From JAZNQL01 sp045531205 (lineage in GTDB: Bacteria; Bacillota; Clostridia; UMGS1883; UMGS1540): a stretch of DNA of 64,000 bases. Numbering within the stretch: the stretch's first letter is position 1; the number at the start of each line of letters is the position of its first letter. Positions 16,656-25,825 of this stretch are shown piece after piece. The notes below the pieces were generated by a model. The model worked only from the letters and a program-made list of their open reading frames with translations, did no database searches and was not told the origin of the DNA. Location: assembly GCA_045531205.1 (NCBI GenBank), contig JAZSDN010000003.1, positions 32,802 to 96,801 of the forward strand. Direction: 5' to 3'. A program made the translations under genes and the position numbers.

Positions 16656-19292
16656 ATGAGCATTTACAAAGAGGGAAACAACATTATTTTCGAAGACAGT
16701 TTTTCAAAAATAACTCTTTCCAAAAAAGATGCAAAAGTGAAGAGTATTATCGATAAAACTGTGCAAAAAGAAATCAGGGGAGCTGAAACTCACTTTTTTT
16801 ATCTTGTAGCAGAAGATGAAAAAACATTTCTGCTTCCATCTGAATTAAGTTTAGAAGAAAATATTGTAACTGTAAGAACAAAAACAGGTAACTTCAAAAT
16901 TGAAGTTTGCGATAAGGAACAGTATTTTACATTTGAACTTAAAACAGCTTTGCCTGCATGCTATAAAGCAGTAATAGCACACGCAAAATACGATTATGAT
17001 TTTAACAATAAACAAAACTGCGCAGCTGCAGGTATAGCTATGACTTACTGGGCAAACCCATGCCTTTATCCTGATGCAGCTAATATGGAAACAAAAGCAG
17101 AAGTCATTCAACATTTAAAGGATAAAGATGCAAAATATGCACTCATCATAGCACCCATTGCTATGCATAAAGAAATTATAAAAGAAGTATCCCTTACAAT
17201 AGACAAAAATTATGGCATTGTTTCTAGAGTTGGCGGTGCGTGGGGAGAAGATTGCAAAGATAATTACAGAAATAAAATAAGTGTACATGAATTGCCTTAC
17301 GAAAAAATGCTGGAACAACTTGAATTTTATAAAACTTTGAATATAGGAATAGTAGATTTTAATCAGGGATGCAATTTTTGTCAGGGAGATTTCGAGCCTG
17401 TTTTTTATAAAAATAATACAGAATTCAAAGAAAAAGCTGTAGCTGCTTTAGAAAAAGAAAATATAATAGCAAGCTTACACACCTATTCTGCATATATAGA
17501 TTATAATTGCAACAGCATCCTTTCAAATCCAAAATGGCAAAAACAATTAGCAACACTTGAAACCTTTACTCTTTCTGCCGATATTGACGAAAATGCGCAA
17601 GCTTTACCAGTTATGGAACCTACTGATAATGTTATAGACGATGTCTCCGGACTTAAAGGCTTTTTTACAAGAAGCACACCGTTTTTACTTGTAGGTGAAG
17701 AGCTTATAAAATTTAAAAATTCAGAAAACGGGTTTGAATCAATACAACGCGGTGCTTGCGGAACAAAAGCATCTGCCCATAAAAAAGGCGAAAAGGTTTA
17801 CCATCTTGACGGATATTACAGGGGTATTTTGCCGGCTCTTTGTTCAAATCTTTTCTTTGAAATTGCACGCAATACAGCAAAAGCATTTAACGAAGGCGGA
17901 TATGGTGCAATATATCTTGATGCATTAGATGGGCTTTACCATCATATAAAAAGAGAAGAAGGATGGTTTTATTTTGCAGCATTTGTATGCGAAATATTAA
18001 AGCATTGTAATAAAGACCCGCTAATAGAGTATTCAACAATAGAACCAAGTATATGGCCTGCAAGAGGTAATGCCAAGGCATTTGATTTCCCGACCAGAGG
18101 ATATAAAACCTTTCAAAAAATCCACAAAAATGATAATGAAAGATTTAAAAAGATATACTATGCGACCACTTCAGGATGGTACAATATATATCCTTATACA
18201 GAAACTCTCTACGGTAACGAAACAATAAGATATCATCATACCGATGATATAGAAAATCTTGGATTTTTATCCTTGCAGACTAACAGTAGTATGGTATACT
18301 GCAATAACTCCGAAGAATACAAAACAATTCCCGCGTTAAAACGTAATATTGCAATATATTCAAAATACGATAAACTTCGTCAAAACAACTATTTTTCAAA
18401 AGATTTTCTTAAAAAATTTCAAAACGGAGAATATGAATATCACGTTGAAAAGATGGGCGAAAACGATTATGCCGTTGTTGAATGGGACTACCAGAAGAAA
18501 AAACTTTATAACCTTCGTGACGAAAAAAGAAATATAAAAACCTTTAAAAATCCTTTTTCAAATCAAACACCTTTTATTCGTATAGAAGCATTTATGTCAG
18601 CCGATGACGGATATGAAAAAGTGTTTATGAACTTTGATAAAAGCAAAGACCTTACACAGCAGCCTCTTACAAAAATTTTCGAAACGCCCTTTGACCTTAC
18701 AGATTTAATGGTAAAAAAGGTTTCTGTTTTAGGCAATGGCAAAAAGGGAGGAGCAATCAGTATTTCAATGGGTGATAAAAGTGCCCGAAGTCTTGCAAAA
18801 TACTATATTGATACAGATTTTGAAGGTTGGCGTGATTTTGTACTTATCGAAACAGATAACGGAGAGCGTCCTGATCTTGAGCTTGATAGTATCGAAAAAA
18901 ACGTTTTTTATATTCTCTTACGCGAAAGATTTAAATACAACAAAGTAAAAGAAGGATATATCGAAACAGAAGGCGATGTAAGCGGAGTAAAAATATCTGA
19001 TATTACGCTTACAAAACGTAGCTTTGAAGTTTTAAAAAACCCAACTGTTACTGTAGAAAATACAAAAATTATTTTTGAATGTGATTTAAAAAGCACTGAC
19101 TTTATCGAGTTTGACGGAAAAACAGCAAAAATGATTGACAAAAAAGGTAACGAAACCGAGATACCTTTTAAAGGCAAACTCGTTGTGCCGGAAGGTGAAT
19201 TTATGGCAAAATTAACAGCAGATGCTCAAAATCAAAATCCATTAAGAGCACAGTTAACATTTGGTTTTAAAGGAAAATGTATAAAAGAATAA
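16656..19292 (+). CDS. Large unknown protein, possible glycoside-hydrolase-like TIM barrel
   Basis: An 878-residue protein without a signal peptide; I do not recognise a named family with certainty. Residues ~1-190 look like a beta-sandwich. The middle (~200-560) has alternating strands with GIVDFNQGCNFCQGDF, GYGAIYLDALDGLYHH (candidate catalytic Asp) and PLIEYSTIEPSIWPARG, as in TIM-barrel carbohydrate enzymes. The last ~250 residues are again beta-rich, like a carbohydrate-binding module. An RBS (GGAGGAG) precedes the ATG. The pairing with a transporter and a divergent AraC regulator supports a role in sugar breakdown. Confidence 0.55.
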   Translation: MSIYKEGNNIIFEDSFSKITLSKKDAKVKSIIDKTVQKEIRGAETHFFYLVAEDEKTFLLPSELSLEENIVTVRTKTGNFKIEVCDKEQYFTFELKTALPACYKAVIAHAKYDYDFNNKQNCAAAGIAMTYWANPCLYPDAANMETKAEVIQHLKDKDAKYALIIAPIAMHKEIIKEVSLTIDKNYGIVSRVGGAWGEDCKDNYRNKISVHELPYEKMLEQLEFYKTLNIGIVDFNQGCNFCQGDFEPVFYKNNTEFKEKAVAALEKENIIASLHTYSAYIDYNCNSILSNPKWQKQLATLETFTLSADIDENAQALPVMEPTDNVIDDVSGLKGFFTRSTPFLLVGEELIKFKNSENGFESIQRGACGTKASAHKKGEKVYHLDGYYRGILPALCSNLFFEIARNTAKAFNEGGYGAIYLDALDGLYHHIKREEGWFYFAAFVCEILKHCNKDPLIEYSTIEPSIWPARGNAKAFDFPTRGYKTFQKIHKNDNERFKKIYYATTSGWYNIYPYTETLYGNETIRYHHTDDIENLGFLSLQTNSSMVYCNNSEEYKTIPALKRNIAIYSKYDKLRQNNYFSKDFLKKFQNGEYEYHVEKMGENDYAVVEWDYQKKKLYNLRDEKRNIKTFKNPFSNQTPFIRIEAFMSADDGYEKVFMNFDKSKDLTQQPLTKIFETPFDLTDLMVKKVSVLGNGKKGGAISISMGDKSARSLAKYYIDTDFEGWRDFVLIETDNGERPDLELDSIEKNVFYILLRERFKYNKVKEGYIETEGDVSGVKISDITLTKRSFEVLKNPTVTVENTKIIFECDLKSTDFIEFDGKTAKMIDKKGNETEIPFKGKLVVPEGEFMAKLTADAQNQNPLRAQLTFGFKGKCIKE

Positions 19293-19338
19293 ACAAAAAG
19301 AGGATGTAAAAAAATCCGGACAGCAAAAAAATATTGTA

Positions 19339-19370
19339 GGGAACGCCCTGTGTGGCGTTCCTTATTTTTG
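19339..19370 (+). terminator. Terminator-like hairpin, possible REP-type repeat
   Basis: GGAACGCC (19340-19347) and GGCGTTCC (19354-19361) pair around a six-base loop and are followed by TTATTTTTG. It ends the preceding unit. The GC-rich GTAGGGAACGCC wording resembles short dispersed intergenic repeats seen in Clostridia, but there is only one copy in this window. Confidence 0.65.
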
Positions 19371-19401
19371 TGAAATATTTCTAAAAATTTCAAAAAAACT
19401 C

Positions 19402-19430
19402 TTTTCAAAACAAAACTGTTATGCTAAAAT
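19402..19430 (+). promoter_or_regulatory. Promoter of the rubrerythrin gene
   Basis: TTTTCA (19402-19407), 17-base spacer, TAAAAT (19425-19430), with an extended TG at 19422-19423. The -35 is weak, the extended -10 is good. Confidence 0.5.
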
Positions 19431-19493
19431 GATGAAGAGTTTAGAATTTTTAACTCTTTTACAGGTAAAATAATATAAAAGGAGTGTTTTAAA

Positions 19494-20036
19494 ATGAAAG
19501 ATAATAAGTACAAAGGAACACAGACAGAAAAAAATCTTGCAGCAGCTTTTGCGGGCGAATCACAGGCGAGAAATAAATACACATATTTTGCTTCAAAAGC
19601 AAAAAAAGAAGGCTTTGAACAGATTGCAGCCCTCTTCTTAAAAACAGCCGATAACGAAAAAGAACATGCAAAAATCTGGCTTAAAGAATTAAACGGAATA
19701 AGCGATACAGCAGAAAATCTTGTTGATGCCGCAAACGGCGAAAATTATGAATGGACAGATATGTACGCAGGCTTTGCAGAAACAGCCGAAAAGGAAGGCT
19801 TTATAGAGCTTGCTGCAAAATTCCGTATGGTAGCAGCTATCGAAAAAGAACATGAAGAACGCTATCGTGCACTTTTAAAGAATGTTGAAACTGCACAGGT
19901 ATTCGAAAAAAGCGAAGTTAAAGTGTGGGAATGCCGTAACTGCGGTCATATTATGGTTGGAACAAAAGCACCTGAAAAATGCCCTGTTTGCGACCATCCT
20001 CAGAGCTACTTTGAATTAAATTGCAAAAATTATTAA
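19494..20036 (+). CDS. rbr: Rubrerythrin
   Basis: A 180-residue peroxide-scavenging protein of anaerobes. The N-terminal four-helix ferritin-like diiron domain has ESQARNKY, DNEKEHA and the second-half AIEKEHEERY. The C-terminal rubredoxin-like iron site has CRNCGH and CPVCDHP. It reduces hydrogen peroxide to water using electrons from rubredoxin or similar carriers. It is a single gene with its own promoter and RBS (GGAGTG), followed by a 13-bp hairpin. Confidence 0.97.
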   Translation: MKDNKYKGTQTEKNLAAAFAGESQARNKYTYFASKAKKEGFEQIAALFLKTADNEKEHAKIWLKELNGISDTAENLVDAANGENYEWTDMYAGFAETAEKEGFIELAAKFRMVAAIEKEHEERYRALLKNVETAQVFEKSEVKVWECRNCGHIMVGTKAPEKCPVCDHPQSYFELNCKNY

Positions 20037-20040
20037 AAAC

Positions 20041-20073
20041 AATTTGGTCAGGCTTTTTAAGCCTGACCAAATT
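20041..20073 (+). terminator. Hairpin after rubrerythrin
   Basis: A perfect 13-bp inverted repeat (20041-20053 and 20061-20073, core TGGTCAGGC/GCCTGACCA). It has no T-run after it, so it may stabilise the mRNA end or stop transcription only partially. Confidence 0.55.
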
Positions 20074-20095
20074 ACTATGCTATAAGGAGAAAAAT

Positions 20096-21952
20096 ATGAA
20101 CAGTTATCTCAATGCTTTTATAGGAGAAATAAATGCTGAGTTTTCGAAAAAGCATAATCAGGCTCTTACAAAAAGGGAAATGCCGCAAACAACACCCGCC
20201 ATTGCCGAAGCGGTTGATTATATATGCGAGCTTTTGCAGAGTGTGGGCTTTAAGCCAGAACGTATTGACTTTCCATCCGACGGAAAAACCTCATATCAGG
20301 ATAAAATAATGCCTATATGCTGGGATGTAAAGAGAGCTAAACTCACAGTAATGTCCGAGTGGGAAGGGGAAAGAGTAATTGCTGATTACGAAAAAGAACC
20401 CTTTTCAATAATAAGATATTCAACCGAAACACCAAAAGAAGGTCTTACAGCACCCCTCGTTACATGGGATGATATGATAGCAGGGAAAAGCGTAAAAGAT
20501 GCCTTTGTATTGCTTCCGCAAGGAATGTTTCCAACAGATAAAGCCCTCGTTCCCATTTTAAATAATGGCGGAATAGGAATAGTCAGCGGAACCATAAGTT
20601 CAAGCGTTGAAAGACCTGATTCACTGCATTGGGGAAATAACTGTACAGAAACAAATTCCTGGCATGTAAATGCCGACGAAAGACCTTTTTTGGCATACAG
20701 TATAACACCAAGAACTCTTGAAAAGCTTGAGAATGCATATAAAAAAGGAGAAATCATATTAAAAGCAGAAAGTGACGGACACCGCTTCGAAGGAACAATG
20801 CCCGCAGTAACAACACTTTTAAAAGGAGAAAGCGAAAAAGAATTCTGGGTGCTTGCCCATACAGCAGAGCCTCTTGAAGACGACAATTCGGCGGGCGTTA
20901 TTTGTTGTATACAGTCTTTAATGGCAATAAAAAAAGCTTTGGCAGAAGGAAAAATACCTTCTCTTAAATATTCAATACGCTTGCTTTTTGCACCCGAAAT
21001 GTATGGCTTTGCAGCCTTTGCAGAACATTTTGGAGGACAACTTCATAACCGTTGTATAGGTGCTTTGAACGTTGACGGAATCCCCGTAAACGAGGAAACT
21101 GATACAATGAAAATTATGTTTGCACCTGCAGCCGTTCCTTTTTACGGAAATATACTTTTTGAAGGAATGTGGGACGAATACAGAAGAACAGTTAAAAAAA
21201 CACCTTTCTTCACCTCCTGGAGTGACCATTGGGGAGATGACTGCATTCTGTCCGATTCATCTGTAGGGCTTCCGACTCTTATGCCCGAATACGACAATAA
21301 ATATTCCTGGCATAATTCAGAACAATGCGTAGACGGTTGTATAGATTACGATAAATTTGCAAGAGTCTGTGCAGTTTATACAGCATACATAGCCTCTGTT
21401 GCAGCTTATGACGGCAAAATACTCGAAAAATTCTTGCCAATGGCAGTAAGTTATGCATCGGCAAGAATAGCGGAACTTGCTCAAAAAGCACCCGAAAGAA
21501 AAGGAATTGACGCAAAAGCAAGAATAAATCACAGAAAAATTTTAGAACAAAATAACATCAAATCCTTTAAAGATGCAGGTGTCAGCGAAGAAGCAATAAA
21601 CAAAGCCTGCAGTATGCTTGATGCTTTCGTAAACGGAATAACACCTGTTCCCACAGAAGAAAAAACAGAACCTACACCCGTATTTGATTCAATGGAAAAC
21701 ATAATCCCCAAAAGGACTTCCATAGGTGTTCCGCACGATTTTGCAAGAGTACCATTAGAGCGAAGATGGCATCCTATTAACGAGAATATTTTGAACAGAG
21801 TATTCTCTTCAATGGACGGAAAAAGAAACCTCAAAGATTTGATTATCGAAGCAGAATGGGAAGCCCGCACAGCATTTAGTGAAGCCCAGCTTACAGACCT
21901 TATCGAAACTTTAAAGTTTATGGATGAATTTAAATATATAAAGCTTAACTGA
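20096..21952 (+). CDS. M28-like zinc peptidase with inserted PA-type domain
   Basis: A 618-residue cytoplasmic protein resembling the M28 aminopeptidase superfamily. Likely metal residues are seen in LAHTAEPLEDDNSAG (His and Asp), APEMYGFAAF (Glu) and TSWSDHWGDDC (Asp/His). Residues ~95-230 look like an inserted PA-type domain (KDAFVLLPQGMFPTDKALVP, GGIGIVSGTISS). The last ~100 residues (SSMDGKRNLKDLIIEAEWEA) form a small helical domain. The ATG at 20096 has an AAGGAG site; the frame continues upstream but without homology. The substrate is unknown. Confidence 0.7.
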   Translation: MNSYLNAFIGEINAEFSKKHNQALTKREMPQTTPAIAEAVDYICELLQSVGFKPERIDFPSDGKTSYQDKIMPICWDVKRAKLTVMSEWEGERVIADYEKEPFSIIRYSTETPKEGLTAPLVTWDDMIAGKSVKDAFVLLPQGMFPTDKALVPILNNGGIGIVSGTISSSVERPDSLHWGNNCTETNSWHVNADERPFLAYSITPRTLEKLENAYKKGEIILKAESDGHRFEGTMPAVTTLLKGESEKEFWVLAHTAEPLEDDNSAGVICCIQSLMAIKKALAEGKIPSLKYSIRLLFAPEMYGFAAFAEHFGGQLHNRCIGALNVDGIPVNEETDTMKIMFAPAAVPFYGNILFEGMWDEYRRTVKKTPFFTSWSDHWGDDCILSDSSVGLPTLMPEYDNKYSWHNSEQCVDGCIDYDKFARVCAVYTAYIASVAAYDGKILEKFLPMAVSYASARIAELAQKAPERKGIDAKARINHRKILEQNNIKSFKDAGVSEEAINKACSMLDAFVNGITPVPTEEKTEPTPVFDSMENIIPKRTSIGVPHDFARVPLERRWHPINENILNRVFSSMDGKRNLKDLIIEAEWEARTAFSEAQLTDLIETLKFMDEFKYIKLN

Positions 21953-21956
21953 AAAA

Positions 21957-22000
21957 AGCCGAATAAGTTGCATTAAAGACTTATTCGGCTTGACTTTTTG
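21957..22000 (+). terminator. Intrinsic terminator after the M28-like gene
   Basis: A 12-bp inverted repeat (AGCCGAATAAGT at 21957-21968 and its complement at 21979-21990), followed by a T-rich stretch. The 3' end overlaps the next promoter's -35 box by one base. Confidence 0.8.
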
Positions 22001-22019
22001 TTTTATTATGTGTTATAAT
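21990..22019 (+). promoter_or_regulatory. SigA promoter of the SLH/kinase/PqqD/ABC unit
   Basis: TTGACT (21990-21995), 18-base spacer, TATAAT (22014-22019), with an extended TG at 22011-22012. It is the only strong promoter seen before the cassette running to 26416. Confidence 0.8.
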
Positions 22020-22059
22020 CATAATATATTTATTTTTATAAGAAAAAGAGGTATTTTTT

Positions 22060-22707
22060 ATGAAGAAAATAATTTCGTTAATACTTTCAGTACTTATGCT
22101 TTCGACAATTACAACAGGCGCCCTTGCAGCAGACTTTACCGATATTTCAGGACATTGGGCAGAAGGTGTAATAAAAACATGGAGCGACCGTGGAGTTATC
22201 CAGGGGTATAACGGCCTTTTCAGACCTAACGATAATATCACAAGAGGCGAAATGGCAGTAATAGTAAACCGTATAGTAACTATCGAAGGTAAATCCGAAA
22301 ACACATTTACAGATTTACCTGCTGACGCATTTTATACAGAAGCCGTGTTAAAGCTTAACTTTGCAGGCATTATGCTTGGTTATAATAACCTTGCACGTCC
22401 TACAGACAATATAACAAGAGAAGAAGCTTTTGTTATATTTAACCGCATATTTGAGTTCGAAAAAACCACAGAAACAGCATTCCCTGATGCTGCATCAATT
22501 TCAGAATGGGCACTTGACAGCGTGTATGCTCTTGCCGAAAACAAAGTAGTAAACGGACGTGATGACGGATGCATATATCCTAAAAACAATATTACCAGAG
22601 CAGAAGTTATGCAGCTTTTAGAAAATGCATATAAAGCAGTAGGCCAGCTTACAGAAAGCGAAGGAACAATAGGCGGAGACGATATCGAAACAGGCGGAAT
22701 CTGGTAA
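22060..22707 (+). CDS. Secreted protein of three SLH repeats
   Basis: A 215-residue exported protein. It has a Sec signal with likely cleavage after ALAA near residue 24, then three S-layer homology repeats (FTDISGHWAEGVIKTW, FTDLPADAFYTEAVLKL, FPDAASISEWALDSVYAL) and almost nothing else. It would bind the cell wall through pyruvylated polymer. The last ~20 residues form a Gly/Asp/Glu-rich tail ending in GDDIETGGIW. It heads a unit with kinase, PqqD-like, peptidase and ABC exporter genes, the kinase starting 10 bases on, so the tail is a candidate modification target (inference). Confidence 0.85.
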   Translation: MKKIISLILSVLMLSTITTGALAADFTDISGHWAEGVIKTWSDRGVIQGYNGLFRPNDNITRGEMAVIVNRIVTIEGKSENTFTDLPADAFYTEAVLKLNFAGIMLGYNNLARPTDNITREEAFVIFNRIFEFEKTTETAFPDAASISEWALDSVYALAENKVVNGRDDGCIYPKNNITRAEVMQLLENAYKAVGQLTESEGTIGGDDIETGGIW

Positions 22708-22717
22708 GGAGAATAAA

Positions 22718-23428
22718 ATGGGCAGCTTTCAAATCAGGTGTGCAAACCTCACGGTACAATTAAATACCGAATATGAGTATGCCAAAAAAGCATGCTCTAA
22801 GTATATTGTTTCAGGCTTAAAACCTGACTTTGAGCTTACCCCTTCCAAAAAAGTGATTCAACAAACGGCAGATTTCCTTAAAACAGAATCGGTAGAATAT
22901 ATAGAATTTATGTCACTTTTCCGTATCTTTGCAAGAGAGGTTTTAAAACATAATGCAATAGTTCTGCATTCTGTAGCCTTGGCACTTGATGATGAAGGAT
23001 ATGTTTTTTCGGCACCTTCAGGAGTTGGAAAAACCACGCACGCAGCATTATGGAAAAAAGCTTTTGGTGAAAGATGCTCCATAATAAACGGAGATAAACC
23101 ACTTATAACCTTTTCGGATAACAAATTTTATATAAGCGGAACACCATGGTGCGGAAAAGAAAGACTTTCAGAAAACCGCAGTGTACCATTAAAAAGCGTT
23201 TGTTTTATCGAAAGGGCAGAAAAAAATTCTATTTCTAAAATTGAAACAGGCGAGGTTATTAAAAGATTATTTAATCAGCTTGCAATTCCTATGGCAGGAG
23301 AGCCAACAATGCCGCTATTTTTATCATTTGCCGATAAAATGGTAAAAAACCTGCCTTTTTATCTTTTAAAATGTAATAAGGAAGAGGAAGCGGCACATAT
23401 AGCATACAAAGGTTTAAGCGAGGAGTAA
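22718..23428 (+). CDS. HprK-like kinase of peptide-modification clusters
   Basis: A 236-residue P-loop protein. A Walker A region APSGVGKTTHAALW lies near residues 99-112, followed by IINGDKPLI (phosphate-coordinating region) and SGTPWCGKE. This matches the HprK/PEPCK-like kinases found beside PqqD-like genes in lasso-peptide and related RiPP clusters, where one phosphorylates the precursor. There is no N-terminal HprK domain, so it is not the PTS regulator. The PqqD-like gene starts three bases after its stop. Confidence 0.75.
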   Translation: MGSFQIRCANLTVQLNTEYEYAKKACSKYIVSGLKPDFELTPSKKVIQQTADFLKTESVEYIEFMSLFRIFAREVLKHNAIVLHSVALALDDEGYVFSAPSGVGKTTHAALWKKAFGERCSIINGDKPLITFSDNKFYISGTPWCGKERLSENRSVPLKSVCFIERAEKNSISKIETGEVIKRLFNQLAIPMAGEPTMPLFLSFADKMVKNLPFYLLKCNKEEEAAHIAYKGLSEE

Positions 23429-23431
23429 TTT

Positions 23432-23695
23432 ATGAAACTGAAACAGGATTTAACTATACATGATATGGGTGACGAATTTGTAGTTATTTCGTCAAACCCC
23501 GAAAGTTTCAGCGGTATGATGAAACTTAATAAAACAGGAGCATTTATTTTTGAAAAATTACAGGAAAACCTTTCAAAGGAAGAAATAGTAAAAAAACTTC
23601 AGGAAAAATATGAAGTAGAAGAAAAAACAGCAGCTTCTGATTTAGAAGATATTTTAAAAATTTTTGAACAGTCAGGCTTGATGTGTAATGAATAA
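23432..23695 (+). CDS. PqqD-family RiPP recognition-element protein
   Basis: An 87-residue winged-helix protein of the PqqD type. It has FVVISSNPESFSGMMKLNKT, then GAFIFEKL, SKEEIVKKLQEKYEV and a final helix DLEDILKIFEQSGLM. PqqD domains bind leader peptides and present them to modifying enzymes. It is tightly coupled: kinase three bases upstream, peptidase overlapping by eight bases downstream. Confidence 0.85.
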   Translation: MKLKQDLTIHDMGDEFVVISSNPESFSGMMKLNKTGAFIFEKLQENLSKEEIVKKLQEKYEVEEKTAASDLEDILKIFEQSGLMCNE

Positions 23696-24119
23696 TGACC
23701 CTATGAAAACCATGCTCTTGATAAAAAAAGAGCTTGAAATATCCCCTGGCGGAATAAGTATGAGTCCCTTTTTAAAAGAAGGGCGGGACAAAGTAATAAT
23801 AAAAGAATCGCAAGATTTAAAGCTTTATGATATAGCACTTTATAAAGTACATAATGAGTATATTCTTCACAGAATAATAGGCTTTGAAGGGAATACGTTA
23901 GTAATAAGCGGAGATAACGCACGCCTTATCGAGAAAAAAGAAAAAGAAGAAATAATAGGTGTTGTTACAGAAATCATACGCCGAAAAAGAAAAATAAATC
24001 CACACTCGCTTTTGTGTGAATTATATTGTTTTTTATGGTATAAAACAGGGATAAAGAAAATAAAAATATTTGCACGCAGAGTAAAAAGAAAACTAGGCAG
24101 AATTTTTGCCGAAAGGTAA
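23688..24119 (+). CDS. S24/S26-type serine peptidase (SipW-like)
   Basis: A 143-residue protein with signal-peptidase-like motifs. S24 sits in GGISMSPFL, H61 in ILHRIIG and D76 in SGDN; the Ser-His-Asp set is that of SipW/ER-type signal peptidases rather than the Ser-Lys type. There is no clear N-terminal membrane anchor; the C-terminus is basic and weakly hydrophobic. It overlaps the PqqD-like gene by eight bases. It probably processes the cluster's substrate or its leader, which is inference from context. Confidence 0.75.
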   Translation: MNNDPMKTMLLIKKELEISPGGISMSPFLKEGRDKVIIKESQDLKLYDIALYKVHNEYILHRIIGFEGNTLVISGDNARLIEKKEKEEIIGVVTEIIRRKRKINPHSLLCELYCFLWYKTGIKKIKIFARRVKRKLGRIFAER

Positions 24120-24156
24120 GTGAAAAACACTGAATAACAAAAAAACATTACTTTGG

Positions 24157-25806
24157 ATGTTAAAAAAATCAAAAAGTCAGCAAGGATTAATATTTGTGCT
24201 GGCTCTTTTAAATATTATTGTTTCCGCATCGTATGTATTACCGGCACTGCTGTCAAAAGAGCTTATAAATATAGCAGTAGGTGCAAAAAGCTTTGAATCG
24301 GTGCAGGGTGATATAATAAAATACGGGCTTTTTTTGCTTTGTGTTATAGTTACACAGATAATACTTGCAATATTAGCATCTCACCTTTCTGCAATGATAT
24401 CAGGCAGACTTGAAATGGAACTTCGTAAAAGTTTTTTTGATAATATAACGCAAAAAAATTTCTCGGATATTACAAAAAAACATTCGGGAGAAATTTTAAA
24501 CCGTTTCACAAGCGATATTGATATAGTTGTACAAGGGATAACAGGCTTTTTGCCAAGAACACTGTCTATGGCAACAAAAATAATAGCAGGTCTTTTGGTT
24601 ATTGCTTCGTTCAGCAAAAAGTTTGCACTTTTAATTATAGCAGTCGGTCTTGCAATGCTTTTAATAGCTGCATTTTTCAAAACCTTTTACAAAAAGCTTC
24701 ATAAAAAGGTTCAAAGTGCATCGGGAACAATGCGTGGATTTGTGCAGGAATGTACCGAAAATCTTATAGTTGTAAAATCCTTTTCAAATCGAAAACTGCT
24801 TCTTGTAAAGCTTATGGAATATATGCGTAAAATTTATAAACTCAAGATGTTTCGTAATTTTGTAAGCAACTTTGCAGGCGGCGGAGTAACCTTTATTTTC
24901 ACACTCGGTTATTATGGAACATTGTGTTATTGTTGCTTCCTTCTTGCCGACGGAAAAATGGATTACGGTACACTTATGGCATTTTTGCAGATTATTTCGC
25001 AAATACGCTCACCCTTTGTAAATGCATCGGGACTTGTTACCCAGTTTTACAGTGCCCAAGCCTCGGCCGAACGTCTTATGGAGTTTGAGTACCTTGCAGA
25101 TGAAGAAACCGACGATAACTTTGAAACAGAAAAAGTTTATAACGCTATGCAAAGCATAAAAGCCGAAAATCTTTCCTTTAAATACGGAAAAAATAATGTT
25201 ATAGAAAATTCCAACTTCGAGATAAAAAAAGGCACTATGACAGCAATAACAGGTCTTTCAGGCACAGGTAAAAGTACACTCTTCAAACTGCTTTTAGGGC
25301 TTTATAAAACAAGTGGAGGAAATCTTTGTTTTAAATTAGAAAACGGAGATGTGGATATTTCTTCAAAAACAAGACAAATGTTTGCCTATGTTCCTCAAGG
25401 AAATCTTTTGATATCAGGAACAGTTGCAGAAAACATAAAATTTGCAAAAGAAAACATCAGCGATGAAGAAATGTATTCAGCGGCAAAAACTGCGTGCATA
25501 TATGACTTTATAAAAACTCTGCCCGATGGATTTAATACATATATAAGCGAAAGGGGAGCAGGCCTTTCCGAAGGGCAGATACAAAGAATTTCGGTAGCAC
25601 GTGCACTTTGCAGTAACGCACCAATTCTTTTGCTTGATGAATGTACATCCGCACTTGACAGCGAAACTGAAGAACAAATGCTTCAGAATATAGCATCACT
25701 CAAAACAAAAACAGTGCTCTTTATTTCACATAAAAATGCAGCATTGTCAGTGTGTGACTCGCATATAGATATAAGCAACAAAACCTTTAAAAAGATTACA
25801 AATTAA
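24157..25806 (+). CDS. ABC exporter, fused membrane and ATPase domains
   Basis: A 549-residue half-transporter. About six membrane segments cover residues ~15-290. The ATPase follows: Walker A GLSGTGKST near residue 366, Q-loop YVPQGNLL, signature GLSEGQIQR and Walker B PILLLDECTSALD. It is of the exporter type and has no C39 peptidase domain, so cleavage must come from another protein, plausibly the S24/S26 peptidase upstream. The ATG at 24157 lacks a good ribosome site. A CTG at 24130, which follows an AAGG site, would add nine residues that read like a normal exporter N-terminus. Confidence 0.9.
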   Translation: MLKKSKSQQGLIFVLALLNIIVSASYVLPALLSKELINIAVGAKSFESVQGDIIKYGLFLLCVIVTQIILAILASHLSAMISGRLEMELRKSFFDNITQKNFSDITKKHSGEILNRFTSDIDIVVQGITGFLPRTLSMATKIIAGLLVIASFSKKFALLIIAVGLAMLLIAAFFKTFYKKLHKKVQSASGTMRGFVQECTENLIVVKSFSNRKLLLVKLMEYMRKIYKLKMFRNFVSNFAGGGVTFIFTLGYYGTLCYCCFLLADGKMDYGTLMAFLQIISQIRSPFVNASGLVTQFYSAQASAERLMEFEYLADEETDDNFETEKVYNAMQSIKAENLSFKYGKNNVIENSNFEIKKGTMTAITGLSGTGKSTLFKLLLGLYKTSGGNLCFKLENGDVDISSKTRQMFAYVPQGNLLISGTVAENIKFAKENISDEEMYSAAKTACIYDFIKTLPDGFNTYISERGAGLSEGQIQRISVARALCSNAPILLLDECTSALDSETEEQMLQNIASLKTKTVLFISHKNAALSVCDSHIDISNKTFKKITN

Positions 25807-25825
25807 TAATATACAGGAGGATAAA

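Noticed and set aside
20386..20886. 166-codon frame antisense to the M28-like gene
   Set aside because: Shadow of a well-supported gene in another frame; no start site signals.
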